Assembly (NCBI GenBank): GCA_964555285.1
Contig: CAZKRM010000016.1
Span: forward strand, 5,348-69,347
Length of the DNA: 64,000 nt
DNA from: JBBIQV01 sp964555285
GTDB taxonomy: Bacteria > Nitrospirota > Nitrospiria > Nitrospirales > Nitrospiraceae
Direction of reading: 5' to 3'
The notes beneath the pieces are model-generated. The model had not been told where the DNA came from, did not search any database, and saw only the letters and a program-made list of their open reading frames with translations. Made by a program: the position numbers and the translations under genes. Shown in pieces: positions 53,914 through 62,788 of the stretch. Each line of letters starts with the position of its first letter. Position 1 is the stretch's first letter.

Positions 53914-56088
53914 CTACTTCAGTCGATGCCTGGACCTCCTCATCAAGAGTGCGACGCTCACGAAGAGAAGAGCCGGCAACAACACATCCACGCCTCCCGT
54001 TCGGCCGAGAGTGCATCCACCACCGCCCTTTAGAGGGGGCGGATTTACAACGGAGATATTCACCGTGCCTTGAGTACTGTTGGCGTCGTTGTCCCTGGCA
54101 AAATACGTCAGGGTGTAGTTGCCCAGCGGAGTCGCATTTGGCCAGCTAAATGTCCCTGTTGCACTGAGGGTTGCCCCATTCGGGAGAGAAACCGAGACGA
54201 AAATCGGGATATCGCCATCAACGTCGGTGGCAGTAACGGAGAAGTTGAGCGCATTACCGACCGTGACGGTCTGTGCTGCGACAGGAGTCAGTACTGGAGG
54301 GGAGTTCACCCGGACCGTCGCTGTGGCCGTGCCTGTCAGCCCGCCATTGTCTGTTGCGGTCAGTTGAAACGAGTGGGTGCCCGTCGCAGGCGCAGTAAAC
54401 GTAGCATTGGCGGTGCTGCTATTCGTAATGGTGCCAACAGAGGTGCCGGTTAGTTGGGTCCACGCGTAAGAGCCGATGGTGCGCCCCGAATCAGCGGTGG
54501 CAGTACCCGAAAGCGAAACCGTGGTATTCGGAGCCACGACTTGCGAAGGGTTGGTTACCGTGACCGTCGGTGGTGACGCAGGAATCGCGTTCAAGGCGGC
54601 TTGGGCATCTAGCAGGCCTGCACCGCATTTCCCAGTACCATTGGTTGATTGGCAAAAAGTGCCCGCTGGATGCAAGCGGACGGACGATTGCAAGAACGAC
54701 CTGATGTTCGCAGGGGTCAGCGTCGGCTTGACCGACAACATGAGTGCCGCGACACCGGCCACGTGTGGCGTCGCCATGCTGGTGCCTTGATAGAACGCAT
54801 AGCTATCCGCCACCGGGCCAAATTGACCGTTGTTCAATGTCGAATAGACCATTGGCCCGGTGGCGGAACCATCACTGCACCCTGAAGCCAGCGTTCCGCA
54901 TCCCCCGCCGGGAGCACTGATGGCTGTTTGAGTTCCGACATCGGCGTAATGAGCATTGTCCCCATTGATCGCATGCGCGGTCACGGCAATGACACCGGTA
55001 CAATTCGCTGGGTTGGCTACAGATGCTGTGCCGGCATTGCCTGTCGCTGCCACAATCACTTTCCCAGCACTGACGATATCAGTCACAGCATTTTGCTGAG
55101 CTGGACTGCATGGGCCAGCAGCGCCTAAGCTCATGTTCAGGACCTTTGCGGGGTTTGGGTTGGTGGGCACGCCATTCACCGGAAGGCCTGCCGCCCAGCG
55201 CATCCCGTCAATGATGTCCGAGGTCACACCGCCGCACTTTCCCAACACCCGCACGGGTAATATTTTCACGTTGGGGGCAATGCCGGTGCCGCCTTGGCCG
55301 TTATTCATCAAGGCGGCGATAGTGCCGGCCACGTGCGTCCCGTGCCAAGAGGAGTTTGAGGCAGGACTTCCAAGACCGCATTCACCCGCTGCAACCCAAT
55401 CACCAGGGTCTAAGGCATCGGCATCTCGGCCATTGCCATCATTGGAGATGGTGGTACTGGTTATGAAATCATAACCCTGCAATACCAGGCCAAGATCCAC
55501 GTGCTGGCGATAGCCCGTGTCGATGACCGCGACATTGATAGAAGAGCTCCCCTTGTTAAAATCCCACACGTTCGGCAAGTTGGCCCCGCCCTTGTTGGTG
55601 GTGCCGTTAGGCACAAAATAATGCCATTGATTCGTATAAGCAGGATCCGTAGGGGTCGTAGTGAAAGGGTGCATCATGATGTCCGGTTCCGCAAATTCGA
55701 TGCTCGGATCGTTGTACATCAAACGCGCCGCGATGACTCGCGCTTCGGACAACGTGACGGGCTGGTCCAGCTTGACCACATAGGCCTCGCCGGACATCGG
55801 ACGAAACACCGTCAGCGGCACACTGGCTGTTTTTGATAGACCGCCGGCATCAAACGCTTGCAGTGCGCTGGCTAACTTGGCGCCGGTTTCCGCGTGTGGC
55901 TTCACAATCAAGCTCGATACCATCTCCTCCTCTTCATTCGGCGCACTTGCCGCGCTACTCAAGGCCGACCCCAATGGCAATTTGGGAGGCCCTGCCTTAC
56001 TGGCGAAAGCCGACGAAACGATCGCAGTAATTAGCACTGTCGTCGCTGTCAACGCGGGCAATGTGCGGCACAGTATCTTAAGAATCAT
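53914..56088 (-). CDS. Secreted S8 subtilisin-like protease with a CTERM-like sorting tail
   Basis: A 724-aa protein: signal peptide (about 1-30), I9-type propeptide (about 55-142, with VFRPMSGEAYVVK), catalytic domain with Asp190 (VIDTG), His249 (HGTHVAGT), oxyanion Asn351 and Ser437 (GTSMATP), two Ig/PKD-like domains (about 505-680), and an end KGGGGC followed by a membrane helix and RRSRHR. The GGGC-x-D-LLP-TM-Arg pattern is that of JDVT-CTERM signals. All catalytic residues are present. It lies inside the type II secretion locus, which may export it. ATG 56088 is preferred over GTG 56094. Confidence 0.93.
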   Translation of the reverse strand: MILKILCRTLPALTATTVLITAIVSSAFASKAGPPKLPLGSALSSAASAPNEEEEMVSSLIVKPHAETGAKLASALQAFDAGGLSKTASVPLTVFRPMSGEAYVVKLDQPVTLSEARVIAARLMYNDPSIEFAEPDIMMHPFTTTPTDPAYTNQWHYFVPNGTTNKGGANLPNVWDFNKGSSSINVAVIDTGYRQHVDLGLVLQGYDFITSTTISNDGNGRDADALDPGDWVAAGECGLGSPASNSSWHGTHVAGTIAALMNNGQGGTGIAPNVKILPVRVLGKCGGVTSDIIDGMRWAAGLPVNGVPTNPNPAKVLNMSLGAAGPCSPAQQNAVTDIVSAGKVIVAATGNAGTASVANPANCTGVIAVTAHAINGDNAHYADVGTQTAISAPGGGCGTLASGCSDGSATGPMVYSTLNNGQFGPVADSYAFYQGTSMATPHVAGVAALMLSVKPTLTPANIRSFLQSSVRLHPAGTFCQSTNGTGKCGAGLLDAQAALNAIPASPPTVTVTNPSQVVAPNTTVSLSGTATADSGRTIGSYAWTQLTGTSVGTITNSSTANATFTAPATGTHSFQLTATDNGGLTGTATATVRVNSPPVLTPVAAQTVTVGNALNFSVTATDVDGDIPIFVSVSLPNGATLSATGTFSWPNATPLGNYTLTYFARDNDANSTQGTVNISVVNPPPLKGGGGCTLGRTGGVDVLLPALLFVSVALLMRRSRHRLK

Positions 56089-56151
56089 GATCACCCCCCC
56101 CCAGAGTTAAATTACATCTCAATTGCTATGGACGTAGCGGCCCCGCCCATT

Positions 56152-56532
56152 TTAGAAGGCTTTCATTATCCTATCTTCTTCCAGCCATTCGATAGCAGGA
56201 TGCTGTTTGAGTATTTCTTGTCCTTGAGAAAAGGCTTCCGCGTTGTCCGCGAATTGCTTGACCACGCAAGCATCGCCGGACATGGGACGAACATGCTCCA
56301 ACGGCACCTGCGTTGCGGAAGACAAGCCCGCAATTCCTGCTGCATCGCAGACGATAGTATTGGGTTTGAACTTGATGATTAATTGCTGAGAGACTGCCGC
56401 CTTGCCTTTCGGTGTCGGCGCAGGCTGAGGTGGGTTAGCGGAAGGGGAAGGGGGCATCTGACACCCGCCTGCGATCACTATCGCAGCCATTGTGACCATA
56501 GCCAAGAGTGATCGCTTGGGAAAGCTGCCCAT
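56152..56532 (-). CDS. Lipoprotein consisting of a stand-alone protease propeptide/I9-like domain
   Basis: A 126-aa protein with a lipoprotein signal (VIAGGC near residue 24), a Pro-rich linker (PSPSANPPQPAPTPKG) and one domain (about 48-126) that lines up with the propeptide of the S8 protease encoded next: VPLEHVRPMSGDACVVK against VPLTVFRPMSGEAYVVK, and HPAIEWLEEDRIM against DPSIEFAEPDIMM. It may act as a membrane-bound inhibitor or folding helper of that protease. AAGGTG before ATG 56532. Same strand as the protease, 63 nt upstream, probably one operon. Confidence 0.85.
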   Translation of the reverse strand: MGSFPKRSLLAMVTMAAIVIAGGCQMPPSPSANPPQPAPTPKGKAAVSQQLIIKFKPNTIVCDAAGIAGLSSATQVPLEHVRPMSGDACVVKQFADNAEAFSQGQEILKQHPAIEWLEEDRIMKAF

Positions 56533-57004
56533 GAACGCACCTTCACAGTCACAGGAAAGTTGCACCAAAGATGAGGTCTTGAAATAATTTCTAGTCATAG
56601 TGCACCCCTCTCAATTGCCAACCCTCTTTCCCCATCTGGTCACACCACTTTTCCCGCCAGCCGCTTTTTGAAGAGGCATAGAATGCATGAACCATAGGTG
56701 AGGCGGCCATACCTCTTTAGTAGGGGTAAACATCGGTGACGTTCTTGACGAATGCACAATAGCTTGTGGTAACCGATTGAGCCATGTTGGGAAGGAAGAT
56801 AGCCACACGGAGCGATCAATCGCAATACGCCAGATGGCGTACTTGGCGTTGATGTGAGGCGTTCCGTAAACAGGGGTATGACTGACCGGGAGAGCCGCCC
56901 TGCCGGCCGGTTCGGCGGATGCTTGTTCTCGAATGCCTTGGGAGAGTATCTTCGTCATGGTACGATAGCGCCGTGTCGTCTTGCGAGTAAGACAAGGAGG
57001 TGGT
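56533..57004. other. Gene-free stretch before gspE
   Basis: About 470 nt. A reading frame on the minus strand (56611-57045) has no ribosome site, no family resemblance and a composition unlike genes; it was not called. The region should carry the promoter of the lipoprotein-protease pair and of gspE. Confidence 0.45.
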
Positions 57005-58771
57005 GTGCCTTCCGAAACACCGAATAGCGCGGTGACATCCAACATTGATCCCGTCGCGCACGGTCGCCCGTTACTGGGAACGATCCTCAGGGAACGGTTT
57101 CAACTTTCGGAGGCGAAACTCGAAGAAGCGCTGTCTCTCCAAGAATCCAAAGGGGGTCGACTTGGCGACATCCTGATGCGTCTGCGCGCGGTGCAGGAAG
57201 ATGAGTTGCTCCAAGCACTGGCCTATCAACTCGAGTTGCCGTGGATGCCGCAGGTCGAGCTGACTCGTATCGACCACACCCTTGTCAAGAAGGTGCCCAT
57301 CGCCTTTGCGCGCCGCTATCGAATTCTCCCGCTCTGGATGGAGGACGGCGGCAGCATCGTCGCCATCACCGATCCGATGGAGACCGCGGCGCTGGATGAC
57401 ATGCGTCTTCTCTTGGACACTCCTGTGCGGCCTGTCCTCACGACGAGCGTCACGCTGCTCTCGTGCCTCAATCAGGTCTACGATCAAACTGCCGGTCCGG
57501 TCGGAGCCGATCAGGTGCTGGAGGACCTTGCCGGAGCAGACAGTCTCGATAAGCTCGCGCACGAACTGGATGAACCCCAAGATCTGCTTGATGCCACGGA
57601 CGAGGCTCCGATCATCCGTCTCGTCAATTCCATCCTGTTTCAGGCGGTGAAGCAGCGTGCGAGCGACATCCACGTGGAGTCCTTCGAGCGTGGCGTCGTC
57701 GTTCGGTACCGCATCGATGGCGTGCTCTACCCGGTGCTGACGCCGCCCAAGCAGCTTCAGGCCAACCTTATTGCTCGGCTGAAGATCATGGCCGGGTTGA
57801 ATATCGCGGAGAGGCGCTTGCCCCAGGATGGCCGCTTCACGATCCGCACGGCGGGGAAGGATGTGGATCTTCGCGTCTCCGTGCTGCCGACGGCCCACGG
57901 CGAGCGAGTGGTGCTGCGCTTACTCGAGAAAGAAAACAAGTTGCTCAACCTATCCGAGATGGGACTGAGTCCCGAACAGTTAACCGTGGTCGAGCAACTG
58001 ATCCACTTATCGCATGGCATTCTCCTCGTGACCGGCCCGACCGGCAGCGGCAAAACCACGACGCTCTACGCGGCTCTGAGCCTGATCAACGCGCCCGACA
58101 AGAACATCATTACCGTCGAGGATCCGATCGAGTATCAGTTGCTCGGCATCGGGCAGATGCAGGTCAATGCCAAGATTAACCTGACGTTCGCGGCAGGCTT
58201 GCGCTCGATCCTTCGGCAAGACCCCGACGTGATTATGATCGGCGAAATCCGGGATCGGGAAACGGCCGAGATCGCCATCCATGCCTCGCTGACCGGACAC
58301 CTGGTGTTCTCGACTTTGCACACCAATGATGCCGCCAGCGCGGCGACGCGCTTGATCGACATGGGCATCGAGCCCTTCCTCGTGGCCTCCTCGGTCGTGG
58401 CGATCCTTGCGCAGCGGCTGGTCCGAAAAGTGTGTCCGGATTGCCGGCAGCCCTATGAACCCACGGAGGACGAACTGGCCCGTCTCGGCCTCCCCTCCTC
58501 CGGCGTGCGCCCGACGTTCTACCGAGGAACCGGCTGCCCTGCCTGCTCACTGACCGGGTATCGTGGCCGAACCGGGATTTATGAAATCTTGGTGATGGAC
58601 GACGACCTGCGTCGCTTGGTCGGCACCAAGGCGGACGCGGCGGCGATCAAGCAAGCGGCATTGGCCAAGGGGATGATCCCGCTCAAGTTGGACGGGGCAG
58701 CCAGGGTCGCACGAGGCTTGACGACGACCGAAGAGGTCATGCGACTGACGCAGCAGGACGTGGAAGTGTAG
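57005..58771 (+). CDS. gspE: Type II secretion ATPase GspE
   Basis: A 588-aa hexameric ATPase: N-terminal MshEN/N1E domain (about 22-140), then ATPase core with Walker A GPTGSGKTTT, Asp box ITVEDPIEYQL, Walker B VIMIGEIRDRETAEIA and the zinc site CPDC...CPAC. It powers pseudopilus assembly. Start GTG 57005 is chosen: AAGGAGG ends 4 nt upstream; a TTG eight codons earlier lies before that site. Confidence 0.95.
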   Translation: MPSETPNSAVTSNIDPVAHGRPLLGTILRERFQLSEAKLEEALSLQESKGGRLGDILMRLRAVQEDELLQALAYQLELPWMPQVELTRIDHTLVKKVPIAFARRYRILPLWMEDGGSIVAITDPMETAALDDMRLLLDTPVRPVLTTSVTLLSCLNQVYDQTAGPVGADQVLEDLAGADSLDKLAHELDEPQDLLDATDEAPIIRLVNSILFQAVKQRASDIHVESFERGVVVRYRIDGVLYPVLTPPKQLQANLIARLKIMAGLNIAERRLPQDGRFTIRTAGKDVDLRVSVLPTAHGERVVLRLLEKENKLLNLSEMGLSPEQLTVVEQLIHLSHGILLVTGPTGSGKTTTLYAALSLINAPDKNIITVEDPIEYQLLGIGQMQVNAKINLTFAAGLRSILRQDPDVIMIGEIRDRETAEIAIHASLTGHLVFSTLHTNDAASAATRLIDMGIEPFLVASSVVAILAQRLVRKVCPDCRQPYEPTEDELARLGLPSSGVRPTFYRGTGCPACSLTGYRGRTGIYEILVMDDDLRRLVGTKADAAAIKQAALAKGMIPLKLDGAARVARGLTTTEEVMRLTQQDVEV

Positions 58772-58775
58772 GCGC

Positions 58776-60008
58776 ATGCCTGTGTATCAATACAAAGGGG
58801 TTCGCAACGACGGCCTGGCGGCCACTGGGATCGTCGATGCCGAAAGCCCAAAGGTCGCCCGGCAGAAACTGCGCAAAGGGGGCGTGTACCCCACGCATCT
58901 GATCGAGCAGCAGGGCGTCTCTGACCGCCCCCAGGTCGAGGGACAGACCACAACGCGCGTCGGCCGGTTCGGAATCCTCTCCAAGCAAGAGCTGGCGCTT
59001 CTCACGAGACAACTGGCGACGCTGCTGGTAGCCGGGCTGCCGCTGGTGGAAGTGCTGGGCATTCTCGTCGAGCAGGCAGACAAGAAAGCGGTCCAGAGCG
59101 TGCTTGCGGATGTCCGAGAGCAAGTGCGGGGCGGCAAGAGCTTGAGCGCGGCGTTGGAAGGGTATCCGCGCGATTTCGGCCAGCTCTACATCCACATGGT
59201 CCGAGCCGGGGAAACGAGCGGGGCATTGGACCACATCCTGTTCCGGCTGGCGGAGTTTCTGGAGAAGCAAGTCGCGTTGAACCAGCGGGTGACGAACGCC
59301 ATGATCTATCCGGCGCTGATGTCGCTCGTAGCCGTGACGGTGCTGTTCTTCCTGCTCACGTTCGTCGTGCCCAAGATCACGGCCGTCTTCACGGATCTCC
59401 ACCGCGCGCTGCCGACCCCGACGGTCGTGCTCATGGCCATCAGCCAGTTTCTGGCCGGCTACTGGTGGCTCTTGGTGGGTGGAGCGGCGATCGGGATTCT
59501 CGCGGTCCATCGCACGATCCAGACGCCGGCGGGACGGAGGACGGCGGATCGGATCATTCTCAAACTCCCGTTGATCGGCGAGACGGCTCGGATGGTGGCG
59601 GTCTCCAGACTTTCGCGGACCCTCGCGACTATGTTGGCGAGCGGCGTGCAACTCCTGGAGGCGCTCGATGTCGCCAAGCGTGTGATGAACAATCGCGTGC
59701 TCGAAGAGGCGGTGGAAGCGGCGCGCCAAAACATCCGGGAGGGAGAGACGATTGCAGACCCGCTGAAGCGCAGTGGGGAATTCCCGACATTGGTGACCCA
59801 CATGATCGCGGTGGGCGAACGGAGCGGTGAAATGGAAGAGATGCTGCAGCGGATCGCGCAAATTTACGACGGCGAGGTCGAGCGGGTGATCGGCCGCCTG
59901 ACCTCGCTGCTCGAACCGATCATGATTTTGGTGATGGGCGTGGTGGTGTTCTTCATCGTGGTGGCGATTCTGCTGCCGATCTTCGAGATGGGGCAAATGG
60001 TGGGATGA
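58776..60008 (+). CDS. gspF: Type II secretion inner membrane platform protein GspF
   Basis: A 410-aa protein with two GspF repeats (about 70-195 and 275-400), each followed by membrane segments (e.g. LMSLVAVTVLFFLLTFVVPK; ILVMGVVVFFIVVAILLPIF). The N-terminal YQYKGVRNDGLAATGIVDAES is typical. Four nucleotides after gspE. Confidence 0.95.
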   Translation: MPVYQYKGVRNDGLAATGIVDAESPKVARQKLRKGGVYPTHLIEQQGVSDRPQVEGQTTTRVGRFGILSKQELALLTRQLATLLVAGLPLVEVLGILVEQADKKAVQSVLADVREQVRGGKSLSAALEGYPRDFGQLYIHMVRAGETSGALDHILFRLAEFLEKQVALNQRVTNAMIYPALMSLVAVTVLFFLLTFVVPKITAVFTDLHRALPTPTVVLMAISQFLAGYWWLLVGGAAIGILAVHRTIQTPAGRRTADRIILKLPLIGETARMVAVSRLSRTLATMLASGVQLLEALDVAKRVMNNRVLEEAVEAARQNIREGETIADPLKRSGEFPTLVTHMIAVGERSGEMEEMLQRIAQIYDGEVERVIGRLTSLLEPIMILVMGVVVFFIVVAILLPIFEMGQMVG

Positions 60009-60009
60009 G

Positions 60010-60169
60010 CAGTGACGAGTGATCAGTGATCGGTGATAAGTGAGGGGAGCAATAGGGAGGTACTCGATGAGTGGAAGACAGTGGCTTGCAAACGCATGGG
60101 CGGGGATGAACGGATCTCTACGGAGAGACGGTCCGTTCACATCACGCATCACTCATCACCCATCACGCC
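60010..60169. repeat. Inverted pair of heptamer repeats (AGTGATN family) overlapping gspG
   Basis: Left arm 60010-60044 is AGTGACG-AGTGATC-AGTGATC-GGTGATA-AGTGAG; right arm 60138-60169, in reverse complement, is CGTGATG-GGTGATG-AGTGATG-CGTGATG. The right arm is translated as part of the GspG leader (THHPSRH). Confidence 0.65.
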
Positions 60170-60606
60170 ATGTTCTCGGCCATGAGCGCGGCTTTACCTT
60201 CATCGAGATCATGGTGGTGGTCGCCATCCTGGCCATTCTGGCCGCGCTCGTGGTGCCGCGCATCATGGGTCGGACGGACGATGCCAAGCGGACCGCGGCC
60301 AAGGTGCAAATCCGCAATATCGAGGGAGCCCTGCAACTCTACAAGCTCGATAACGGCGTCTATCCTTCTACCGAACAAGGGCTGAAGGCATTGGTCGAAA
60401 AACCCACGGTCGGCGTGATTCCCAAAAAGTGGAAAGAAGGCGGGTATCTGCCGAAGTTGCCGGAGGATCCTTGGAGCAATCCTTACAAGTATCTCAGCCC
60501 CAGCCCAAAGGGGGACTACGAGATCATTTCCATGGCGACGGATGGCGAATTGGGCGGCGCAGGCATCAATGCGGACATTGCGAACTGGAATCTGGACAAG
60601 GACTAG
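60067..60606 (+). CDS. gspG: Major pseudopilin GspG
   Basis: A 179-aa protein with the prepilin motif G/FTFIEIMVVVAILAIL and the GspG C-terminal body (VYPSTEQGLKALVEKP, calcium-site region GGAGINADI). The leader before the cleavage site is about 42 residues where 5-15 is usual; GGGAGG before ATG 60067 supports this start. Part of the leader is encoded by a repeat arm. Forms the pseudopilus. Confidence 0.93.
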   Translation: MSGRQWLANAWAGMNGSLRRDGPFTSRITHHPSRHVLGHERGFTFIEIMVVVAILAILAALVVPRIMGRTDDAKRTAAKVQIRNIEGALQLYKLDNGVYPSTEQGLKALVEKPTVGVIPKKWKEGGYLPKLPEDPWSNPYKYLSPSPKGDYEIISMATDGELGGAGINADIANWNLDKD

Positions 60607-60607
60607 T

Positions 60608-61222
60608 GTGGACAGGCAAGGCGAAGGCGGGTTCACGTTGCTGGAAATCCTTGCCGTGCTCATGCTGTTCGGCGTGGCGCTGGCCATCATCGCACCTCGA
60701 TTCGGAACCGGCGATCCATTGGGCCGGTCCAGCCGGCAGTTTGTCAGCCTGATTCATACGCTGCAAGCCAAAGCAACCGGCATGCAAAAAAGCTGGCGTT
60801 TGCACCTGGATGCCGACCAGAAATCGTATTGGGCAACGGTGATGGAGCCGGACGGCGAGCGAACGCCGACGGACGCCGCGCTCGCGGATCGAATCACGCT
60901 GCCGCCAACCGTCCGTTACCTCGAGATCGTGACGCTTCGCCAGGGTCTGTTTCAGTCGGGAGAGGGTTATTTACAGATACTGCCGACGGGACGGATGGAA
61001 CCCGGGGTGATTCATCTCGTGGATGATGGGCAGAACGTCGTGGCGATTCAGATTCGACCGGTGACGGGGCAGATTCGCCTGTGGGAACAGCGGTTGGAGC
61101 TAAAGCCGGCGGAGCCGATTCCGGAACGTGTTCGGCTGCTGCTTCAACCATTTGGGACACTGACCTCGCGGTCTTCGCCGGAGGGCGATTTGCAAATCGT
61201 GGGACAGGGGATTGCGGCATGA
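60608..61222 (+). CDS. gspH: Minor pseudopilin GspH
   Basis: A 204-aa protein with prepilin signal DRQGEGG/FTLLEILAVLMLFGVALAIIAPRF. Start GTG 60608 overlaps the gspG stop region, with AAGGA just upstream. Tip or body pseudopilin. Position after gspG fits. Confidence 0.85.
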   Translation: MDRQGEGGFTLLEILAVLMLFGVALAIIAPRFGTGDPLGRSSRQFVSLIHTLQAKATGMQKSWRLHLDADQKSYWATVMEPDGERTPTDAALADRITLPPTVRYLEIVTLRQGLFQSGEGYLQILPTGRMEPGVIHLVDDGQNVVAIQIRPVTGQIRLWEQRLELKPAEPIPERVRLLLQPFGTLTSRSSPEGDLQIVGQGIAA

Positions 61223-61686
61223 GGAACGAGAGAGGGACATTGAATCGAATTGCCTTGCTCTACCTACTTCTTTTTTGGGCCGGTCTGCTCGCCGCCTGTG
61301 GAGGAGGGTCATCGGAGTCTGCCCCGGCAACATCTAACAATCCCTCACCCCCCAGCTCCCCTCCCAGCTCGCCCCCTGTTCCACCCCCGGTTCCACCCCC
61401 TGACCCTCCAGTGCCACAATTTAGAACCGTCACACTGACCTGGGACCCCAGCGTTCCCCTCATCTGGGATCGGGAAATTGGATTCTCGGCCGTGCCCATT
61501 CAATACAAGATCTATTACGGTACGGCATCGGGTGTTTGCGGGAACGGCCAGCCGACCGATGTCGGGAGCAATACAACTTATACACTAGCAGGTCTCCAGC
61601 CCCAGACCCAGTACTATTTCGCCGTGAAATCTTACAACAGCTTTGGAGAAAGTAGCTGTTCCGAGGTCAGCGTGACGACTCCCTGA
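61219..61686 (+). CDS. Lipoprotein with a fibronectin type III-like domain
   Basis: A 155-aa protein: lipobox LLAAC (Cys about 27), a Pro-rich linker (PPSSPPSSPPVPPPVPPP), then an FnIII-like domain (about 68-155; TVTLTWDPS, YKIYYGTASG, TYTLAGLQPQTQYYFAVKSYNSFGES). ATG overlaps the gspH stop (ATGA). Not a usual T2SS component; its place inside the pseudopilin genes suggests a surface or substrate role. Confidence 0.85.
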   Translation: MRNERGTLNRIALLYLLLFWAGLLAACGGGSSESAPATSNNPSPPSSPPSSPPVPPPVPPPDPPVPQFRTVTLTWDPSVPLIWDREIGFSAVPIQYKIYYGTASGVCGNGQPTDVGSNTTYTLAGLQPQTQYYFAVKSYNSFGESSCSEVSVTTP

Positions 61687-61713
61687 TAGCTCGGCCCGTT
61701 CTCGGTCGGTTAG

Positions 61714-62181
61714 ATGAACCACACGACGATCCAATCGATCGCCTACAGGTTCCGAACGGCAGCCCGCCTCGGCTGTTTCCGGAGAGAGGACGGCTTTACC
61801 CTATTAGAGGTGATGTTCGCGGTAGCGATTCTGGCCATCGCCCTCCCCGTCCTGCTCGGGCTACGGAACCAGGACATCGACCTGCATGTGCGGGCGCGCG
61901 CGATCATGACCGCTACGCTCCTGGCGAAGGAGAAACTGCTGGAGGCGGAACTCACCCCTGTGCTCCCGATCGGCGAGATCAGCGGGGAATTCACGACAGC
62001 GCCGCCGGGCGCGCCGATCACGAGTGTCGCCGGCGATCGAGCGCCGGGCTTTCGATGGAAGCGGATCATCGCTCCGACGCCCTTGGATGCCGTGCGGGAA
62101 GTCCGCATTCAAGTGTTGTGGCCGAGAGGAGCAACCGAGGATATGGTCGAAGTGAGCTCCTATGTCTTTCAAACGCTGTAA
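61714..62181 (+). CDS. gspI: Minor pseudopilin GspI
   Basis: A 155-aa protein with prepilin signal RREDG/FTLLEVMFAVAILAIALPVLLGL after a leader of about 27 residues. Part of the tip complex with GspJ (and GspK, not seen). Ends 20 nt inside gspJ. Confidence 0.88.
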   Translation: MNHTTIQSIAYRFRTAARLGCFRREDGFTLLEVMFAVAILAIALPVLLGLRNQDIDLHVRARAIMTATLLAKEKLLEAELTPVLPIGEISGEFTTAPPGAPITSVAGDRAPGFRWKRIIAPTPLDAVREVRIQVLWPRGATEDMVEVSSYVFQTL

Positions 62182-62788
62182 GGTTCGCGATCGGGCAGGG
62201 TTCACGTTGATCGAAGTCCTGTTGGTCGTCGCGATTCTGGGGACGATCTCGGCGATGGTCTTCGGCGCGTTCGCCGGCACGATGCGGGTGATCGAGACCG
62301 TTCGGGAGGATCAAGGCCGGGGGTCGCTCATGCGGGCGACCCTGCAATTCATGGCGAATGAGTTGTCGGCCGGCTACCGATCGCCGTCGGTACCCTGGAT
62401 GGGTCAGGGCAACCAGCAGAGTGGGCAGCCCGCCGATACCTTGGCGTTTCTGTCCACGGCGCAGGAACGGAGCGGAATGAACGCGCGCGAGACCGAGATC
62501 GGCCACGTGGTCTATACTCGCGAAGGCACCCGGCTGATGAGGTTTGCCAGACGAAACCTGTTCGGTCTGACCGATGAGTCGATCGAGCAAATCGAGCTGC
62601 TGGACGGCGTGATCGGCTTCAAGCTGCGCTACTACGATGCGACCGCGCAAACCTGGGTCGATCAGTGGGATGGCCGGCTCCGAGGAACGTTGCCGCGCGC
62701 GGTGATGATCGAGCTGACCGTCCAACGGCCGATGCGACAGCCGGAAACATTATTGCAGTGGGTCACGATTCCGGCGTTGTCTTCATGA
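62162..62788 (+). CDS. gspJ: Minor pseudopilin GspJ
   Basis: A 208-aa protein with prepilin signal DRAG/FTLIEVLLVVAILGTISAMVFGAF and the GspJ-type middle (LQFMANELSAGYRSP; LRYYDATAQTWVDQWDG). Overlaps gspI and gspN. No gspK gene follows, unlike the common order. Confidence 0.9.
   Translation: MSFKRCKVRDRAGFTLIEVLLVVAILGTISAMVFGAFAGTMRVIETVREDQGRGSLMRATLQFMANELSAGYRSPSVPWMGQGNQQSGQPADTLAFLSTAQERSGMNARETEIGHVVYTREGTRLMRFARRNLFGLTDESIEQIELLDGVIGFKLRYYDATAQTWVDQWDGRLRGTLPRAVMIELTVQRPMRQPETLLQWVTIPALSS

Noticed and set aside
56611..57045. Possible 144-aa gene upstream of the lipoprotein
   Set aside because: No ribosome binding site, no family resemblance, overlaps the gspE start; most likely non-coding.
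58737..60152. Open frame of 471 codons opposite gspF
   Set aside because: Antisense to gspF and gspG start; His/Arg-rich shadow composition.
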